In this document: positions 7,628 to 16,013 of the stretch, piece after piece | Numbering within the stretch: the first letter of the stretch is position 1 | Layout of the letters: every line of letters begins with the position of its first letter | Origin: Nocardia sp. | Lineage (GTDB): Bacteria > Actinomycetota > Actinomycetes > Mycobacteriales > Mycobacteriaceae | Length of the DNA stretch: 56,176 nucleotides | Assembly (NCBI RefSeq): GCF_025465275.1 | Contig: NZ_JAODNK010000138.1 | Span: 1 to 56,176 of the forward strand | Reading direction: 5' to 3' | Translations under genes and position numbers: made by a program | The notes under the pieces: generated by a model | The model's database searches: none | What the model was told of the DNA's origin: nothing | The model's input: only the letters and a program-made list of their open reading frames with translations

Positions 7628-8756
7628 GGATGGCGAGCGCGGTCGGGGCGACTGGAAGCGGCTTGGATCGCAGAACAGCGGTCCCTACGCCGAGGCGTCC
7701 GGTGACACCGGACCGGTGGACATTGCGGCAGTGCGCCGTGACGACGCGCTGATCGATGCCATCTCCGGCGACGGGCCCGTGCAAACGGGAACCGGTGAGG
7801 AGTACCAGCTCGCGGCCCTACTCGCGAACTGGCGCGCGGAGATTCTGGCAGAGCCGATGCCGGCCGGACCGGATCTGGACACCATTGTCGCGGCGGTCAA
7901 TCAGGAGATCGGCGCCCGGGACGCGCGGATCGGCGCCCAGTCGAGCGGGCGACTAAGGCTTGTGCGCCCGCTCCTGGGCGCGGCGGCGGCCCTCGCCTTG
8001 ATCATCGGCGGCCTGTCTGCTTTCTCCTACAACGCAAATCCCGGTGATCCGCTGTGGCGGGTCAAGGAAGTTGTGTTCAGCGAGCAGGCGCAGTCCACGG
8101 TGGTGGCGCGTGCCGACGATGCTCTGGTCCAGGCGCAGCAGCTCATCAGTGATGGGCATCCGGAGCAGGCCAAGGCCGCGATGGAGAGTGCCTCGGCGAA
8201 TGCGAGTCAGGTCAACGACGACACCAAGAAGAACGATCTGCAGGGCCGCTGGCAGGTATTGCTGACGCAGCTGAAGCAGGTGGCTCCGGAGGTTGCGCAG
8301 TCGCTGGCTCCGACCACGACGCCGAATCCGGCGATCACCACGCTGCCGCCGGTCACGGTCGTGCCGAATCCCGCCAATCCGAGCGTCACGGTCAATCCGA
8401 CGCTGCCGCCGGATACCCACGGTGGTGGCACGACGGTCGATCCGCGTCTTGCCGCACCCACCGAACCGGAGCCGTCCACGGCTCCGCACAACGGCGGGGG
8501 CGTCACGCCACCGGTCACCGTGCCACCTGTGCAGCCTTCGGTGGACGTGACGGAGCCTCCGGTGACCGTTCCGCCGCAGACCTCCCCGGCCAGCCAGCCG
8601 GGCGGGCCTGCGGGCGGCGGTACGGCACCGGCGGGTGGTCAGCAGCCTGTCACGCAGCCGCCGGTGGAAAAGCCGTCACCGGCCCCTCCGGTGGTACCTC
8701 CGGTCACGATCATTCCGACCGTGCCGTCGGTTCCGTTGGGTGGAACGCCCAGGTGA
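7620..8756 (+). CDS. rsdA: Anti-sigma-D factor RsdA
   Basis: This is a 378-residue single-pass membrane protein. The N-terminal cytoplasmic part contains the sigma-D-binding region (VDIAAVRRDDALIDAIS, then YQLAALLANWRAEIL); a transmembrane helix follows (about residues 114-136, LLGAAAALALIIGGLSAFSY); then an outer segment NPGDPLWRVKEVVF and a helical stretch; the last 170 residues are Pro/Thr/Val-rich and probably cross or lie in the cell wall. RsdA binds SigD; in M. tuberculosis it is released by proteolysis. The ATG at 7620 overlaps the sigD stop by 8 bases and follows an AGGTG-like site. The Pro-rich tail is longer than the rest of the protein and low in complexity. Confidence 0.9.
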   Translation: MARDGERGRGDWKRLGSQNSGPYAEASGDTGPVDIAAVRRDDALIDAISGDGPVQTGTGEEYQLAALLANWRAEILAEPMPAGPDLDTIVAAVNQEIGARDARIGAQSSGRLRLVRPLLGAAAALALIIGGLSAFSYNANPGDPLWRVKEVVFSEQAQSTVVARADDALVQAQQLISDGHPEQAKAAMESASANASQVNDDTKKNDLQGRWQVLLTQLKQVAPEVAQSLAPTTTPNPAITTLPPVTVVPNPANPSVTVNPTLPPDTHGGGTTVDPRLAAPTEPEPSTAPHNGGGVTPPVTVPPVQPSVDVTEPPVTVPPQTSPASQPGGPAGGGTAPAGGQQPVTQPPVEKPSPAPPVVPPVTIIPTVPSVPLGGTPR

Positions 8757-8779
8757 TTCGTTCACGGGCATAGAAAATC

Positions 8780-8850
8780 AGCCGACCGAGATGGTCGGCT
8801 TCTTCATACCGAAAACCGGGCCTGCGTTCCAAGTTGGACGCGGGCCCGGT
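8780..8850. terminator. Two hairpins forming a bidirectional terminator
   Basis: AGCCGACC/GGTCGGCT (8780-8800) is followed by TCTT for rsdA. A 13-bp stem with one mismatch, ACCGGGCCTGCGT/ACGCGGGCCCGGT (8815-8850), is flanked by A- and T-rich bases on both sides and serves the convergent gene at 8859. Confidence 0.8.
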
Positions 8851-8858
8851 TTCGGTTT

Positions 8859-9272
8859 CTAGACGTCGAACCCGTCGAACCCGTCGCCGTGCAATGCCTC
8901 GTTCATGGAAGCGTCGGCATAACCACGGCAGTAGTCCCAGGTGACGTACGCCTCGGGAGTCGGGTCGTAGGCAGGTTCATGGGGGCGTACCGTACCGTCC
9001 ACCAATAGCTGGAGGAGGTTGGCGCGCAACATATCCCAGTCGTGGTAGTGGTCCTGTCGGCAGTCCTCGCAGCTGACCACGAGACCGCGGATACCGCGGT
9101 GGGCCAGCAATGCCTCATATACCGCGAGGTCGGCGAGATCCTCTTCGACCGCTAGGCGCTCGTGAGGATCCAACGGTTCCCCCGGCTCGATGGCATCGAG
9201 CGCGGCCGACGGGTCGGAGGGATCTCCGGCGAATGGATCCGGCGGCAAGCCAGGTGGTAGATGGTCACGCAC
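8859..9272 (-). CDS. DUF5319 family protein (Rv3412-like)
   Basis: The 137-residue acidic soluble protein has a conserved CEDCRQDHYHDWDML segment (about residues 69-83), whose paired Cys and nearby His could bind metal, followed by YVTWDYCRGYADAS. It matches the small protein encoded between rsdA and guaB2 in mycobacteria (Rv3412). Its role is unknown. It points against sigD-rsdA and away from guaB2. The GTG start at 9272 lies six bases after a TACCGT -10 box, indicating a leaderless transcript. The N-terminal 40 residues are rich in Asp and Pro. Confidence 0.87.
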   Translation of the reverse strand: MRDHLPPGLPPDPFAGDPSDPSAALDAIEPGEPLDPHERLAVEEDLADLAVYEALLAHRGIRGLVVSCEDCRQDHYHDWDMLRANLLQLLVDGTVRPHEPAYDPTPEAYVTWDYCRGYADASMNEALHGDGFDGFDV

Positions 9273-9278
9273 AGTCCC

Positions 9279-9284
9279 ACGGTA
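9279..9284 (-). promoter_or_regulatory. Candidate leaderless -10 box, DUF5319 gene
   Basis: On the minus strand TACCGT is followed by six bases (GGGACT) and the GTG start at 9272. Confidence 0.6.
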
Positions 9285-9357
9285 CGCAGAAAGAGGGTGT
9301 CTGCGCCAGCGCTGTTAGGTATTTGCCCCCACTTCGCTGGTGGTACAACACACACCT

Positions 9358-9403
9358 CGCATTCTCGGGCATCAGTGTGTCGCATTCCTCGGTATCCGTG
9401 TGT
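9358..9403 (+). repeat. Imperfect 23-bp tandem duplication upstream of guaB2
   Basis: Two adjacent 23-bp units (9358-9380 and 9381-9403) both begin CGCATTC and end GTGTGT, with 18 of 23 positions equal by eye. They lie between the divergent DUF5319 and guaB2 starts and could be protein-binding sites. Confidence 0.55.
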
Positions 9404-9571
9404 CGCGGACCGGCGATCGCTGTGGCCGGGCGTGGCTGCTGCCAGGAATTGAGCGACCGATACCATGGTTGACCAAAGGCCGGGTAGCAAACGCCGGCTT
9501 TGTCATTCATCCAGTCGCTCGCCGGAATCCGGACCGGGGGACTGTGCCGAGCTCCAGGAGGGGTCGATCCG

Positions 9572-11116
<1,545 letters not shown>

Positions 11117-11181
11117 CTCACTTCCCGCTCAATTCCCACCCCACCCCCGCCTTCCGCCCGGCTTCCCGCCTCGCCCCCCAA

Positions 11182-11295
11182 GATTCGTGGCCCGTCTCGT
11201 TCTGGACTGAGCGGAGCGGGGGAGCGAAGCGGAGGAGCGGAGGGAGGGAAGAATGAGACTCCCAGGGCCACGAATCCGCCGGAGCGAAGCGGAGG
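11182..11295 (+). repeat. Inverted and direct repeats in the guaB2-guaB3 spacer
   Basis: GATTCGTGGCCC (11182-11193) and GGGCCACGAATC (11265-11276) are perfect 12-bp inverted repeats. GGAGCGAAGCGGAGG occurs at 11221-11235 and again at 11281-11295. The purine-rich direct repeat partly sits in the loop of the inverted pair. The spacer is 204 bp, long for two genes normally in one operon. Confidence 0.8.
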
Positions 11296-11320
11296 CAAAT
11301 TAGACACAGGAGGACTTCGC

Positions 11321-12454
11321 ATGCGCGATATGGTCGAGATCGGCATGGGCCGGACCGCCCGGCGCACCTACGAACTGGACGATATCGACATCGTGCCGTC
11401 CCGGCGGACGCGTTCGTCCAAGCAGGTGTCCGTGGCCTGGCAGCTCGATGCCTACCGGTTCGAGATTCCGTTCCTGGCGCATCCGACCGATGCGCTGGTG
11501 TCGCCGCGGTTCGCCATCGAACTCGGTAAGGCCGGCGGGCTGGGCGTCATCAACGGTGAGGGGCTGTGGGCCCGGCACGCGGATGTCGAGGCCAAGATCC
11601 AGCAGCTGACCGAGGTTGCCGAGAAGGAGGGCACCGAGGCCGCTGTGGCGCTGCTGCAGGAGCTGCACGCGGCGCCCATGCGGCCGGAGCTGCTTGCCGC
11701 CGCGGTCGCCGAGGTGCGGGCCGCCGGAGTGACCACCGCGGTGCGGGTCAGCCCGCAGAATGCGCGGGCGCTCACCCCGGGTCTGGTGCAGGCCGGGATC
11801 GACCTGCTGGTCGTGCACGGCACCATCATCTCCGCCGAGCATGTCGGTGACGGTGAACCGCTGAACCTCAAGACCTTCATCGCCGAACTGGATGTGCCCG
11901 TGGTGGCCGGTGGTGTGAGCGATCACCGCACCGCGTTGCACCTCATGCGCACCGGTGCGGCCGGCGTGATCGTCGGCTACGGCTCGATGCAGGGTGCGAC
12001 GACCACCAATGAGGTGCTCGGCATTCGCCTGCCCATGGCCACCGCCATCGCCGATGCCGCGGCCGCCCGCCGCGACTACCTGGACGAGACCGGCGGTCGC
12101 TACGTGCATGTGATCGCCGACGGCGAGACGCTGTCCTCCGGTCATATCGCCAAGGCCATCGCCTGCGGCGCCGACGCGGTCATGCTGGGCGTGCCGCTGT
12201 CGCTGGCGCAGGAGGCCCCCGGCGCCGGCTGGTACTGGCCGTCCGCCGCCGCGCACCCGTCGGTCCCGCGCGGCGCGCTGCTGCCGTACGCCATCGACGA
12301 GGAGCGCGTCCCGCTCGCGCAGGTGCTCGAGGGCCCGTCCAACGACCCGTTCGGTTCGCTGAATCTCGTTGGCGGCCTGCGTCGTGCGATGGCCAAGACC
12401 GGCTACTCGGACCTCAAGGAGTTCCAGAAGGTCGGCCTGAACATCCGGGTCTAG
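11321..12454 (+). CDS. guaB3: GuaB3 family IMP dehydrogenase-related protein
   Basis: The 377-residue TIM-barrel protein is of the IMPDH/GMP reductase superfamily, GuaB3 branch: TYELDDIDIVPSRRTR at the N-terminus, FAIELGKAGGLGVINGEGLW, barrel strand LDVPVVAGGVSDH and the C-terminal FGSLNLVGGLRRAMAKTGYS. It has no CBS insert. The loop that carries the catalytic Cys in IMPDH is replaced here by VVHGTIISAEHVGDG, without Cys. Its activity in actinobacteria is not settled; cyanobacterial relatives have been reported to have IMPDH activity. An AGGAGG-type site precedes the ATG. Synteny with guaB2 is conserved across actinobacteria. Confidence 0.93.
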   Translation: MRDMVEIGMGRTARRTYELDDIDIVPSRRTRSSKQVSVAWQLDAYRFEIPFLAHPTDALVSPRFAIELGKAGGLGVINGEGLWARHADVEAKIQQLTEVAEKEGTEAAVALLQELHAAPMRPELLAAAVAEVRAAGVTTAVRVSPQNARALTPGLVQAGIDLLVVHGTIISAEHVGDGEPLNLKTFIAELDVPVVAGGVSDHRTALHLMRTGAAGVIVGYGSMQGATTTNEVLGIRLPMATAIADAAAARRDYLDETGGRYVHVIADGETLSSGHIAKAIACGADAVMLGVPLSLAQEAPGAGWYWPSAAAHPSVPRGALLPYAIDEERVPLAQVLEGPSNDPFGSLNLVGGLRRAMAKTGYSDLKEFQKVGLNIRV

Positions 12455-12478
12455 CTGTGCTGTTCCGCCTCCACTGTT

Positions 12479-12606
12479 CCGCCTCCCCGGACCTTTAGCG
12501 CACGGCTTGGGTGCCGTTGGCTGTTGGGGACGCGTGGTGCGGTTGGGTGCCGAGACGATTTCGGGGGTGCCCCGGGAGTTACCCGGGCCTCACGAGATCA
12601 GTTGTC
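12479..12606 (+). repeat. 128-bp dispersed intergenic repeat, copy A
   Basis: It begins CCGCCTCCCCGGACC and ends AGATCAGTTGTC. It aligns without gaps to the reverse complement of 13853-13980, with 111 of 128 positions equal by hand count. The internal core (about 12566-12586) can form a hairpin. It lies 25 bp after guaB3. Confidence 0.92.
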
Positions 12607-12713
12607 GCCTTTACGAACACAGCCACACTTCAGACCGCTGCAGGGCACACGGTGATACGCACCGAGGCAGTCATTGCCCAGTCCATAAATCGTGAGGGAT
12701 AGCGGCCCATAAT

Positions 12714-12762
12714 CTTCGCCCCCTGTTCACACGCCTTCGGGCGTGATGGGCAGGGGGCGAAG
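12714..12762. terminator. Large bipartite hairpin terminator
   Basis: CTTCGCCCCCTG (12714-12725) pairs with CAGGGGGCGAAG (12751-12762), and inside it CACGCC-TTCG-GGCGTG forms a second perfect stem with a TTCG loop. It stands between convergent guaB3 and the hydrolase at 12805 and can act in both directions. The bases 12607-12713 before it hold nothing recognisable. Confidence 0.85.
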
Positions 12763-12804
12763 TCATTTCGGTGGGTGCCCCGCGGGGTGGGTTGAATCCC
12801 GTTT

Positions 12805-13671
12805 CTACTGTTCGGGATTGCGGGGGATGGGTGTTCCGGCCGAAATTTCGCTGATGCGGATGCGGGGGGACGTGGTGGTGGAGCGGGAAGTTATGTGGTC
12901 GTGCAGGAATTCTCGGATGGCGGTGTTGACGGCTGCGGGGTGGGTCATGCTCACGGTTTGGCGGCCGCCGTCGATTTCGAGGTAGCGGGCGTCGGGGAGG
13001 CGGTCGGCGAGTTCGCGGGCGTGGGCGCGCGGGACGCCGCTGTGGGTGGGGTGGATAACCAGTGCGGGGCAGGTGATCTGGTGTAGTCGGTCGAGGATCG
13101 AGTCGCGGGTGAGGAGGGCGCCGGCGGCCACCTCGATGGCATTGGGGTCGCGGGCCAGCCAGCGTTCGACCCAGACGGTGCGGGAGCACTCGTCGTCGCC
13201 GATGAGCCAGTGCGCCAGATGATCCGCCAGGGCCGGGCGCGGGCCGTCTTCGTTCCATTTGTCCAGGAAATTGCGGGCATTGGCGAGTTCGGCGCGGGAG
13301 GGTTCGTGCGCTTCGGTGCTCATCAGCACGAGTGCCGCAACACGTTCGGGCGCGAGCAGGGCCGCACGCAGCGCGATGAACCCGCCCTGCGAAATCCCGC
13401 CCAGCACTGCCTGCTGCGTGCCGAGTTGATCCAGCACGGTCAGCGCGTCGCGGGCGCAGGTCCAGTAGGTGAACGGCAGCCCCTCGTCACGAGTGCGGCC
13501 GTGCCCGCGAGCATCCCAGGACACCAGCCGGAACTCGGGCGTCAATGCCGCCGTTTGCGAGGCGAACATTGTTCTGTCCATGAGGAATTCGTGCCCCAGC
13601 AGCAGTACCGGACCCTCGCCCCCGCTGTCCTCGTAGTGGATCTCTGCATCGATCGCACGGGCGAATGGCAC
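12805..13671 (-). CDS. Alpha/beta hydrolase
   Basis: The 288-residue protein has the alpha/beta-hydrolase fold: LLLGHEFLMDRTMF (oxyanion region), SWDARGHGRT, nucleophile elbow GISQGG, and in the C-terminal half an acid in VIHPTHSGVPRAHARELAD and a His near MTHPAAV. The substrate cannot be told. The last 20 residues are a poorly conserved Ser/Thr/Arg tail. I chose GTG 13671 because TATCCT lies seven bases upstream (leaderless); a TTG at 13701 with a GGAAAG site would add ten residues. It sits between guaB3 and guaA on the opposite strand, flanked on both sides by copies of the 128-bp repeat. Confidence 0.85.
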   Translation of the reverse strand: MPFARAIDAEIHYEDSGGEGPVLLLGHEFLMDRTMFASQTAALTPEFRLVSWDARGHGRTRDEGLPFTYWTCARDALTVLDQLGTQQAVLGGISQGGFIALRAALLAPERVAALVLMSTEAHEPSRAELANARNFLDKWNEDGPRPALADHLAHWLIGDDECSRTVWVERWLARDPNAIEVAAGALLTRDSILDRLHQITCPALVIHPTHSGVPRAHARELADRLPDARYLEIDGGRQTVSMTHPAAVNTAIREFLHDHITSRSTTTSPRIRISEISAGTPIPRNPEQ

Positions 13672-13678
13672 GAAGTAG

Positions 13679-13684
13679 AGGATA
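13679..13684 (-). promoter_or_regulatory. Candidate leaderless -10 box, hydrolase gene
   Basis: On the minus strand TATCCT is followed by seven bases and GTG at 13671. Confidence 0.5.
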
Positions 13685-13852
13685 GCCAGCAGGGGCGACA
13701 AACAGCGCCGCTTTCCCGGCCACCGGTTCGCCCGGGGCCCCTGGACCCGCTGTTCCGGGCCGGATTACCCGCCGATCCCGCGACGCTAGGCCCTACCCGA
13801 ATACTGGCAGGTGGTCTACGGTCCGCCGTGCGATCTGTCTCTTGCGTAAGCT

Positions 13853-13980
13853 GACAACTGATCTCGCGAGGTCGGGGTAACTCCCCGGGTACCCCCAAAA
13901 TGGTTTCGGCTCTCAACCGCACTACGCGTCCCTAACAGCTAACGGCATCCGAGCCGGGCGCTAAAGGTCCGGGGTGGCGG
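13853..13980 (-). repeat. 128-bp dispersed intergenic repeat, copy B
   Basis: Same element as copy A, in inverted orientation. It ends 22 bp before the guaA -10 box, so the guaA -35 region is at or just outside its edge. It lies between the divergent hydrolase and guaA. Confidence 0.92.
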
Positions 13981-14002
13981 GTCTGTGTCCTATGTCGCTC
14001 TT

Positions 14003-14008
14003 TAGACT
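14003..14008 (+). promoter_or_regulatory. Candidate leaderless -10 box, guaA
   Basis: TAGACT is followed by six bases (GACTCG) and the guaA GTG at 14015. There is no Shine-Dalgarno. Confidence 0.65.
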
Positions 14009-14014
14009 GACTCG

Positions 14015-15574
14015 GTGGCAGATACCCAGCGACCAGTCCTTGTTGTCGACTTCGGCGCACAGTATGCGCAGCTGATCGCGCGCCGGGTGCGCGAGGCCAG
14101 CGTGTACTCCGAGGTGGTTCCGCATACGGCCACCGTCGAGGAGATCGCGGAGAAGAACCCCCTCGCCGTGATTCTTTCGGGTGGTCCGTCCAGTGTGTAT
14201 GCCGAGGGGGCGCCGCAGCTGGATCCGCGGCTGTTCGACCTCGATGTGCCGGTGTTCGGTATCTGCTACGGCTTTCAGGCCATGGCGCAGGCGCTCGGCG
14301 GCACTGTTTCGCATACCGGAACCCGGGAATACGGGCGTACCGAGTTGAGTGTGGACGGCGGCATTCTGCACGGCGGATTGCCGACCCGGCAGCCGGTGTG
14401 GATGAGCCACGGTGACGCGGTCACCGATGCGCCCGCCGGTTTCGAGGTCACCGGTACTTCCGCCGGTGCGCCGGTTGCCGCGTTCGAGAATTTGGAGCGG
14501 CGGCTCGCGGGTGTGCAGTACCACCCCGAAGTACTGCATTCGCCGCACGGCCAGCAGGTGCTGAGCCGGTTCCTGCACGAGATCGCCGGGATTCCCGCGG
14601 CGTGGACGGCGTCGAATATCGCCGAGGCGCTGATCGCGCAGGTGCGCGAGCAGGTCGGTGACGCGCATGCCATCTGTGGTCTGTCCGGCGGTGTGGATTC
14701 CGCGGTGGCGGCGGCGCTGGTGCAGCGTGCCATCGGCGACAAGCTGACCTGTGTGTTCGTCGATCACGGACTGCTGCGGGCCGGCGAGCGGGAGCAGGTG
14801 CAGCGCGATTTTGTCGCCGCCACCGGCGCCCGGCTGGTGACCGTCGACGCGGTGGACAAGTTCCTCGGTGAGCTGAAGGGCGTCACCGATCCGGAGGAGA
14901 AGCGCAAGATCATCGGCCGGGAGTTCATCCGGGCGTTCGAGGATGCGGTGTCCGAGGTGGTCGGCGAGCAGGGCGAGACCAAGGTCGAATACCTGGTGCA
15001 GGGCACGCTCTACCCCGATGTGGTCGAGTCCGGCGGCGGCACCGGCACCGCGAATATCAAGAGCCACCACAATGTCGGCGGTCTGCCGGACGATCTCGAA
15101 TTCGATCTGGTCGAACCGCTGCGCCTGCTCTTCAAGGACGAGGTCCGCGCGGTCGGCCGTGAGCTCGGGCTGCCCGAGGAAATTGTTGCGCGCCAGCCGT
15201 TCCCGGGGCCGGGTCTGGCCATTCGCATTATCGGCGAGGTGAATCAGGATCGGCTGGACCTGCTGCGGCAGGCCGATGCCATTGCCCGCGAGGAGCTCAC
15301 GGCCGCCGGTCTGGACAAGCAGATCTGGCAGTGCCCCGTGGTGCTGCTGGCCGATGTGCGCAGTGTCGGCGTGCAGGGCGACGGCCGCACCTACGGTCAT
15401 CCGATCGTGCTGCGCCCGGTGTCCAGCGAGGACGCCATGACGGCCGACTGGACCCGCCTGCCGTACGAAGTGCTGGAACGCATTTCGACCCGCATCACCA
15501 ATGAGGTGCCGGACGTCAACCGCGTCGTGCTCGACGTGACGAGCAAGCCGCCGGGCACCATCGAATGGGAGTGA
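14015..15574 (+). CDS. guaA: GMP synthase (glutamine-hydrolysing)
   Basis: This 519-residue bifunctional enzyme makes GMP from XMP, ATP and glutamine. The N-terminal class I amidotransferase domain (about residues 6-195) has the nucleophile Cys84 in FGICYGFQAM and a His/Glu pair in VQYHPEVLHS. The ATP-pyrophosphatase domain has the PP-loop LSGGVDSAVAAALV (about residues 223-236). The C-terminal dimerisation domain ends RVVLDVTSKPPGTIEWE, the invariant GuaA terminus. The length is typical. The GTG start is six bases after TAGACT, so the mRNA is probably leaderless. Two same-orientation copies of the 128-bp repeat bracket the gene. Confidence 0.98.
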   Translation: MADTQRPVLVVDFGAQYAQLIARRVREASVYSEVVPHTATVEEIAEKNPLAVILSGGPSSVYAEGAPQLDPRLFDLDVPVFGICYGFQAMAQALGGTVSHTGTREYGRTELSVDGGILHGGLPTRQPVWMSHGDAVTDAPAGFEVTGTSAGAPVAAFENLERRLAGVQYHPEVLHSPHGQQVLSRFLHEIAGIPAAWTASNIAEALIAQVREQVGDAHAICGLSGGVDSAVAAALVQRAIGDKLTCVFVDHGLLRAGEREQVQRDFVAATGARLVTVDAVDKFLGELKGVTDPEEKRKIIGREFIRAFEDAVSEVVGEQGETKVEYLVQGTLYPDVVESGGGTGTANIKSHHNVGGLPDDLEFDLVEPLRLLFKDEVRAVGRELGLPEEIVARQPFPGPGLAIRIIGEVNQDRLDLLRQADAIAREELTAAGLDKQIWQCPVVLLADVRSVGVQGDGRTYGHPIVLRPVSSEDAMTADWTRLPYEVLERISTRITNEVPDVNRVVLDVTSKPPGTIEWE

Positions 15575-15577
15575 GGT

Positions 15578-15706
15578 GACGACTGATTTCGTGAGGGCCG
15601 GGTAACTCCCCGGGTACCCCCGGAAATCGGTTCGGCACCCAACCGCCGGTACGCGTCCTCAACCGGCAACGGCACTCAGCTGTGCGCCTAAGTCGCGGAG
15701 AGGCGG
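15578..15706 (-). repeat. 128-bp dispersed intergenic repeat, copy C (129 bp)
   Basis: Same element, inverted orientation, beginning 3 bases after the guaA stop codon. The core GGGTAACTCCCCGGGTACCC is intact. It sits between guaA and its terminator, so it is transcribed as the guaA 3' UTR. Confidence 0.9.
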
Positions 15707-15709
15707 AAG

Positions 15710-15745
15710 AGAAGGCCCCTCGCCGTTACCGGCGAGGGGCCTTCT
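15710..15745 (+). terminator. guaA terminator
   Basis: A perfect 16-bp stem beginning AGAAGGCCCC with a TTAC loop (15726-15729). It follows copy C of the repeat. Confidence 0.9.
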
Positions 15746-15775
15746 GCCTTCTCGGAGGGCAGTCCTCGAAGGCGT

Positions 15776-15808
15776 CCGCGCTGCCCCGGCGAGGGTGGGG
15801 CAGCGCGG
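15776..15808 (-). terminator. Terminator of the PspC operon
   Basis: CCGCGCTGCCCC/GGGGCAGCGCGG, a perfect 12-bp stem, lies 5 bases beyond the stop of the small membrane protein gene. Confidence 0.85.
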
Positions 15809-15812
15809 CGAG

Positions 15813-16013
15813 TTAGTCGCTGTTCTTACGCGGCGACAGAACCAATACGATACCGACAACGATTGCGGCGATCACCACGATCCACCCCAGTGACAGTCCA
15901 CCTGATACCGGCCAGGAGTGCGGGCCGATGAAGGCCCACACGCTCACACCGAGTCCCAGCAGTCCTGCCAGTAGCAGCGAGAACGACGGACGACGATTCT
16001 TCTGCTCAGCCAC
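15813..16013 (-). CDS. Small two-helix membrane protein
   Basis: The 66-residue product has a charged N-terminus (MAEQKNRRPSF), two membrane helices (about residues 11-29, LLLAGLLGLGVSVWAFI, and 41-60, LGWIVVIAAIVVGIVLVLS) and a short basic end. The GTG start overlaps the 3' end of the PspC gene by 8 bases and has GGAGGTG upstream inside that gene, so it is translationally coupled. I do not recognise a named family. It probably works with the PspC protein at the membrane. Confidence 0.8.
   Translation of the reverse strand: MAEQKNRRPSFSLLLAGLLGLGVSVWAFIGPHSWPVSGGLSLGWIVVIAAIVVGIVLVLSPRKNSD

Noticed and set aside
13961..15400. 479-codon frame antisense to guaA
   Set aside because: Shadow of guaA with the same unnatural composition.
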